In this document: positions 59,991 through 64,000 of the stretch, one piece after another | Numbering within the stretch: the first letter of the stretch is position 1 | Layout of the letters: every line of letters begins with the position of its first letter | Origin: DASUAS01 sp963720765 | Lineage (GTDB): Bacteria; Actinomycetota; Acidimicrobiia; IMCC26256; DASPTH01 | DNA length: 64,000 bases | Direction of reading: 5' to 3' | Assembly (NCBI GenBank): GCA_963720765.1 | Contig: CAVRGS010000003.1 | Span: 372,001-436,000 of the forward strand | The notes under the pieces: generated by a model | Seen by the model: the letters and a program-made list of their open reading frames with translations, nothing else | The model's database searches: none | What the model was told of the DNA's origin: nothing | Made by a program: the position numbers and the translations under genes

Positions 59991-60085
59991 CGGGGAGTTG
60001 CTCGCGCTCGCCGGACCCGGTGGGCGGGAGCCGGTCGGGGCGAAACGACGATGCTAACCGGCAGGTCTCCCGCCGGATCTTCACG

Positions 60086-61411
60086 TCACGAGCCGAAGGC
60101 GGCCTGCAACAGACGCCGCGGCGCGCCTTCCTGCACCGCACCGGCCATGCGCGCCGGCGACACACCGGGGTGGTGCGGGGCGATGCGCACGCGGAGCGCC
60201 CCCGGCTGCACCTCGAGCCGGACGGGCGAATCGAGGGTGACGGCCTCACCGTCGATGCCGGTGTCGACCGGCTTGCCGGAGCGCACCTCGAGCGTCGGCG
60301 TGGTCCACTCGTGCCAGCCCGAGTACGCCGAGCCCCGACCGGCGGAGGAGAGCGACACGAGCTGCGCGAGCTCGGCGCCGTTGTGCACCTCGACGACGAT
60401 CACACCCAGCACGCCCTCATCGAGGTGGGCGCGGGTGCCGAGCCCGCCGATGCCCTCGAGCTTGTAGACGTTGTTCGACACCAGGATGAGGTCGGGGTCG
60501 CAGTCGGCCATGACGTCGGGACCGTCGAGCTCGAAGTCGAACGGGTCGTAGTCGGAGCCCAGCAGCTCGGGCAGCATCTTGGCCGCGGTGTTGAGCTTCG
60601 CGTCGCGGTACTCGTCCGACTGCACGATGGCGGCGTACACGCCGAACGAGACGTTGTTCACGAACACACGGCCGTTCACCCGGGCGAGGTCGACGCGTCG
60701 TTCGTAGCCGTCGACGAACGCGTCGAGCGCGCCGACGACGTCGTCGCGGTCGATGCCGAGGTCGAGCGCGAAGTGGTTGCGGGTGCCTGCCGGGATGCAC
60801 ACGAACGGGACGTCGTGCTCGGACGCGATGCCCGCGACCAGGGCCTGCGAGCCGTCGCCCCCGGCCATGCCGATCACGTCGGCGCCGCGGCCCAGGGCAT
60901 CACGGGCGAGCTGCTCGAGGTCGTCGCCTCGGGCCAGCGTCACGGTCTCGATGCCGCGCTCCTGGGCGGCCGTCGCGAACTCGGCGTCCGCCTTCCCGCC
61001 CCCGGACCACGGGTTCATGATCAGGATCGGGTGCTGCGCGGCGCCGACCCGCGTGCCGCGCATCACCTCGGCGCCGACGACCTCGGGATCGGCGCGCAAC
61101 GCGGCGCGCGCGAGCCATCCGAACGCCGCGGTCAACACGATCCCGAGCACGATGGCGCCGAGCCCGTGGTTCCGCACCAGCGTGGCGACGGCGACGACGA
61201 CCGCCGCCACTGCGATCACCGTGGCAGCGACGCGCACCATCCCACGTCCGGTGACCACGTACCACGCAGCGCTCAACGCGACGAGGACGAGCACGACCGC
61301 TCCCAGCAGCGGGGCCCAGTTGCTCCAGAGCACCGCGATCGCCACCACCAGCGCGCCCGCGGCGCACACGAGCGCGCCGAGTGCGTAGATCCTGCGAGTG
61401 GTCCGGCTCAT
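60086..61411 (-). CDS. Diacylglycerol kinase-family lipid kinase with membrane helices
   Basis: This 441-residue protein has four hydrophobic helices (about 8-130) and a diacylglycerol-kinase catalytic domain: LIMNPWSGGGKAD, MAGGDGSQALVAGIA and IPAGTRNHFALDLG. It probably phosphorylates a lipid such as diacylglycerol or an undecaprenol-type carrier. ATG 61411 is in the first helix context (MSRTTRRIYALGAL); the frame above is non-coding. It lies 13 bases after the ABC exporter gene, same strand. Confidence 0.9.
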   Translation of the reverse strand: MSRTTRRIYALGALVCAAGALVVAIAVLWSNWAPLLGAVVLVLVALSAAWYVVTGRGMVRVAATVIAVAAVVVAVATLVRNHGLGAIVLGIVLTAAFGWLARAALRADPEVVGAEVMRGTRVGAAQHPILIMNPWSGGGKADAEFATAAQERGIETVTLARGDDLEQLARDALGRGADVIGMAGGDGSQALVAGIASEHDVPFVCIPAGTRNHFALDLGIDRDDVVGALDAFVDGYERRVDLARVNGRVFVNNVSFGVYAAIVQSDEYRDAKLNTAAKMLPELLGSDYDPFDFELDGPDVMADCDPDLILVSNNVYKLEGIGGLGTRAHLDEGVLGVIVVEVHNGAELAQLVSLSSAGRGSAYSGWHEWTTPTLEVRSGKPVDTGIDGEAVTLDSPVRLEVQPGALRVRIAPHHPGVSPARMAGAVQEGAPRRLLQAAFGS

Positions 61412-61424
61412 GACCGGAAGTGTG

Positions 61425-63331
61425 TCACCCGGCGTCGGCGGCAGGCGTGTCGGTGATGTGACCGTCGACGATGTGACCGTCGACCTGGGTCTGGTAGAGG
61501 TCGGTGTAGAGACCACCGGCGCGCAGCAGTTCGTCGTGGCGACCGCTCTCGATGATGCGGCCGTCCTCGAGCACGAGGATGCGGTCGGCGGCGACGATGG
61601 TGGACAAGCGGTGGGCGATGACGAGCGAGGTGCGCCCCACGAGCGCGTCGGCCAGCGCCTGCTGGATCGCGAGCTCCGATTCGGAGTCGAGGTGCGACGT
61701 GGCCTCGTCGAGGATCACGACCGCCGGATCCTTCAACAGCATGCGCGCGATCGCGAGCCGCTGCTTCTCGCCGCCCGACATGCGGTAGCCGCGCTCTCCG
61801 ACGACGGTGTCGTAGCCGTCGGGGAGGCTTGCGATCATGTCGTGGATGCGTGCCGCGTGGCACGCATCGACCAACTCGTCGTCGGTCGCGTCGGACCGTG
61901 CGTACCGCAGGTTGTTGCGGACGGTGTCGTGGAAGAGGTGCGGATCCTGCATGACCATGCCCACGGCTCCTCGCAGCGACTCGAGCGTGTAGTCGCGCAC
62001 GTCGTGTCCGTCGACGCGCACCTCGCCGGCGCTGACGTCGTGGATGCGGGGGACGAGCAGCGCGCTGGTGGTCTTGCCCGCACCGGAAGGGCCCACCAGC
62101 GCCACCATCTCACCCGGCGCGATGGCGAAGCTCACGTCGCGCAGGATCCAGTCGCTCTCGTCGGTGTCGGTGGCGGCGCTCGCCTCCTCCAGGGACGCGA
62201 TCGACGACACCGCCGCGGCGGGGTGGCGGAACCACACGTGGTCGAACTCCACCCGTCCCACCGGCTCCACCAGGTCGTAGGCGCCGGTGCGGTCGGAGAT
62301 GAGCGGCGGGAAGTCGAGGACCTCGAAGACGCGCTCGAACGAGACCAGCGCGGTGAGCACGTCGACGCGCGCGTTCGCGAGCTGTGTGAGCGGCTGGTAG
62401 ATCTGGCTCACGTACACGGTGAACGCGGCGACGGTGCCCACGCCGATGGTGCCGGAGATCGCGAGGTTCCCGCCCACGAAGTACACGATCGCGGTGCCGA
62501 TGGCGGCCACCAGGCCGAGCGCGACGAACAGCACGCGGGAGTACATCGCCGTCTGCACACCGATGTCGCGCACCCGGCCGGCACGGTCGGAGAACGTCTC
62601 CGACTCCTGACGGTGGCGACCGAAGAGCTTCACCACCAACGCACCACCGACGTTGAAGCGTTCGGCGATGGTGTTGTTCATCGAAGCGTTGAGCTGCATG
62701 CTCTCGCGGGTCAGGCGCTGGAGCGTGGGTCCCATCCGCTTCGCGGGGATGATGAACAGCGGGAGGATCACCAGTGTCAGCAGCGTGAGCCGCCACTCCA
62801 GCACGAGCATGAACGTCAGGGTCACGATGACCGTCACGACGTTGGAGAACACGGTGCCGAGGGTGTTGGTGACGGCCTGCTGCGCACCGATGACGTCGTT
62901 GTTCATGCGCGACATCAGCGAACCGGTCTGCGTGCGGGTGAAGAACGAGAGTGGTTGGTGTTGCACGTGGTCGAACAGCGCGGTGCGCATGTCGAAGATG
63001 AGGCCCTCGCCGATGCCCGCCGAGTAGTAGCGCTGGATGAGGGAGAGCAGCGCGTTGAAGAGGGCGAGGAACACCGCGAGGCCAGCGAGTGCAGCGACCA
63101 GGCCACGGTTCTTGTCCGGGATCGCGGTGTCGATGACGGCGCGCAGGATCAACGGCGGCAACGCGCTCGACGACCGCCGCGAGGATCACCGCGATGACGA
63201 ACCCGATCAGTTGGCGCCGATACGGCCGAGCGAGGCGCAGGACGCGCCGCATCAGGTCGCGCTCGACCTTCTTGCCCTTCACTGCGTTCGCGTCGCGGCC
63301 GGAACCCGTGGACCGCTTGATACATGCTCAT
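61425..63331 (-). CDS. ABC exporter (ABCB-type half transporter) with two N-terminal frameshifts
   Basis: This half transporter of about 634 residues has six membrane helices and a nucleotide-binding domain with Walker A GPSGAGKTT, signature MSGGEKQRLAIARML, Walker B VVILDEATSHLD and H-loop AHRLSTI. The N-terminus is broken by one extra base at 63319 and one at 63162. Removing both gives MSMYKRSTGSGRDANAV leading to RRVLRLARPYRRQLIGF and ...AAVVERLPPLILRAVIDTAI, with no gap. A GGAGAAGG site and a TAGCGT box precede ATG 63331, so this is the real start. Type I exporters move lipids or drugs. Both indels are +1. Confidence 0.88.
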
Positions 63332-63352
63332 GTCACCTTCTCCGCTGTGGTC

Positions 63353-63358
63353 ACGCTA
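63353..63358 (-). promoter_or_regulatory. -10 box (TAGCGT) of the ABC exporter gene
   Basis: TAGCGT on the minus strand lies 21 bases before ATG 63331, and GGAGAAGG lies just before the start, so this messenger has a short leader. It supports the start that the frameshift repair requires. Confidence 0.5.
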
Positions 63359-63400
63359 CCGGCGCTCTCGGGGCGCGAAACGCCGAAAGAATCCCGTCGC

Positions 63401-63406
63401 TAACCT
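63401..63406 (+). promoter_or_regulatory. -10 box (TAACCT) of the MaoC gene
   Basis: TAACCT ends 6 bases before ATG 63413, with the leaderless spacing. Confidence 0.5.
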
Positions 63407-63412
63407 CCTGCC

Positions 63413-63922
63413 ATGACCATCCACGAGCGGCCGTTCGGGCGCCTCTACGAGGACTTCGAGCCCGGCGACGTCTACCGCCATTGGCCGGGCAAGACGATCA
63501 CCGAGGCCGACGACCACCTGTTCTGCATGATCACGATGAACCACCATCCGCTCCACACCGACGCGTGGTACGCGGAGAACGAGACGCAGTTCGGCAAGAA
63601 CGTCGTGGTCGGCAACCTCGTGTACTCGCTCGTGCTCGGCATGAGCGTCCCCGACGTCAGTGGCGCCGCCATCGCCAATCTGGAGGTCGAGTCGCTCCAG
63701 CACAAGCGGCCCACGTTCCACGGCGACACCATCTACGCCGAGACGGTTGTCATCGAGAAGCGCGAATCGTCGAGCCGACCCGACCGAGGGGTCGTCACCG
63801 TGGAGAGCCGCGGCTTCAACCAGCGCGGTGAAGAGGTCTGCTTCTTCCGTCGCAAGGTCATGGTGCCCAAGCGCGAGGCGGCACCCGCGCGCGTGCGGCC
63901 GTACACGTCTCCGGGCGACTAG
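63413..63922 (+). CDS. MaoC-family dehydratase, mesaconyl-CoA hydratase-like
   Basis: This 169-residue hotdog hydratase has GRLYEDFEPGDVYRHWPGKT in parts, TMNHHPLHTDAWYA (catalytic Asp/His region), and FHGDTIYAETVVIEKRESSS in parts with RPDRGVVTVESRGFNQ. The YRHWPGKTITEADDHLF-type opening (in parts) and KRESxSRP element are those of actinobacterial mesaconyl-CoA hydratases, which turn mesaconyl-CoA to beta-methylmalyl-CoA. With mcd and the Mcl-like lyase nearby it completes three ethylmalonyl-CoA pathway steps. A general enoyl-CoA hydratase role remains possible. Confidence 0.85.
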   Translation: MTIHERPFGRLYEDFEPGDVYRHWPGKTITEADDHLFCMITMNHHPLHTDAWYAENETQFGKNVVVGNLVYSLVLGMSVPDVSGAAIANLEVESLQHKRPTFHGDTIYAETVVIEKRESSSRPDRGVVTVESRGFNQRGEEVCFFRRKVMVPKREAAPARVRPYTSPGD

Positions 63923-63931
63923 CTCCCCGAG

Positions 63932-64000
63932 ATGAGCGACCGGGCGGGCGGCTGTCTGTTCTGCTCGATCGTGGCGGGGGAGACCCCGGCGGCGATCGTG
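63932..64000 (+). CDS. HIT family protein, N-terminal fragment (window edge)
   Basis: ATG 63932 opens MSDRAGGCLFCSIVAGETPAAIV, the classic start of histidine-triad nucleotide hydrolases (CxFCxIVxGExPA). The window ends at residue 23, so the HxHxH motif lies outside. It follows the MaoC gene by nine bases. Confidence 0.8.
   Translation, partial: MSDRAGGCLFCSIVAGETPAAIV

Overview
The window reads as chromosomal DNA of a very GC-rich actinobacterium, probably an Acidimicrobiia-type (Ilumatobacter/Iamia-like) environmental lineage. This is inferred from overall composition, frequent GTG starts, a mycothiol-dependent MDMPI-family protein, many LLM-class flavin/F420 oxidoreductases, CaiB/BaiF CoA-transferases, P450s with CxxHxxC ferredoxins, and ATGA/GTGA start-stop overlaps. 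Many genes start 6-8 nt after a TANNNT box, which suggests leaderless transcription. I see no rRNA, tRNA, CRISPR array, integrase, transposase or IS. No gene-free stretch exceeds 300 bases.

Layout. 0-2.9 kb: aldo/keto reductase, PhyH-type dioxygenase, a small unknown protein and a methyltransferase whose promoter carries a Fur/Zur-like palindrome. 2.9-9.2 kb: an OmpR-type two-component system (the kinase carries a frameshift) followed by envelope glycosyltransferases, including a GT-C + polyprenyl-phosphate GT2 fusion, then a DUF305 protein. TTC(A/G) repeats with 11-bp spacing lie before the regulator and before the glycosyltransferases. 9.2-13.3 kb: LLM oxidoreductase, two small coupled genes and a large FtsX-type permease.

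13.3-50.6 kb is a dense catabolic island for CoA-thioester substrates (steroid/terpenoid/aromatic type by inference). It holds CaiB/BaiF transferases (two of double length), SDRs, amidohydrolase-2 proteins, ALDH, ADH, acyl-CoA dehydrogenase, acyl-CoA ligase, thioesterases, an Ltp-like thiolase with DUF35 partner, two P450s with a ferredoxin, LLM enzymes, an orphan molybdopterin hydroxylase large subunit and MarR/GntR/TetR regulators. At 28.8-30.0 kb lies a DegT-fold protein in which histidine replaces the catalytic lysine, as in ColD/RfbH dehydratases.

50.6-64 kb is more housekeeping: pantothenate kinase with a Thr9 tract, MDMPI-family protein, an esterase-thioredoxin fusion, NlpC/P60 endopeptidase with a structured leader, thioredoxin-like protein, MBL hydrolase, then probable ethylmalonyl-CoA pathway genes (malyl-CoA lyase, methylsuccinyl-CoA dehydrogenase and, 4.6 kb on, a mesaconyl-CoA-hydratase-like MaoC protein) interspersed with SGNH hydrolase, lipid kinase and ABC exporter, and finally the start of a HIT protein.

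Two window-wide signals stand out. First, at least six genes contain single-base frameshifts (eight +1 and two -1), mostly in CG-alternating contexts; this looks more like systematic sequencing error than decay. Second, two families of intergenic palindromes (one with arms beginning TTGGCGTGG, one with GCGTCA arms) recur at gene ends and probably act as terminators or REP-like elements.
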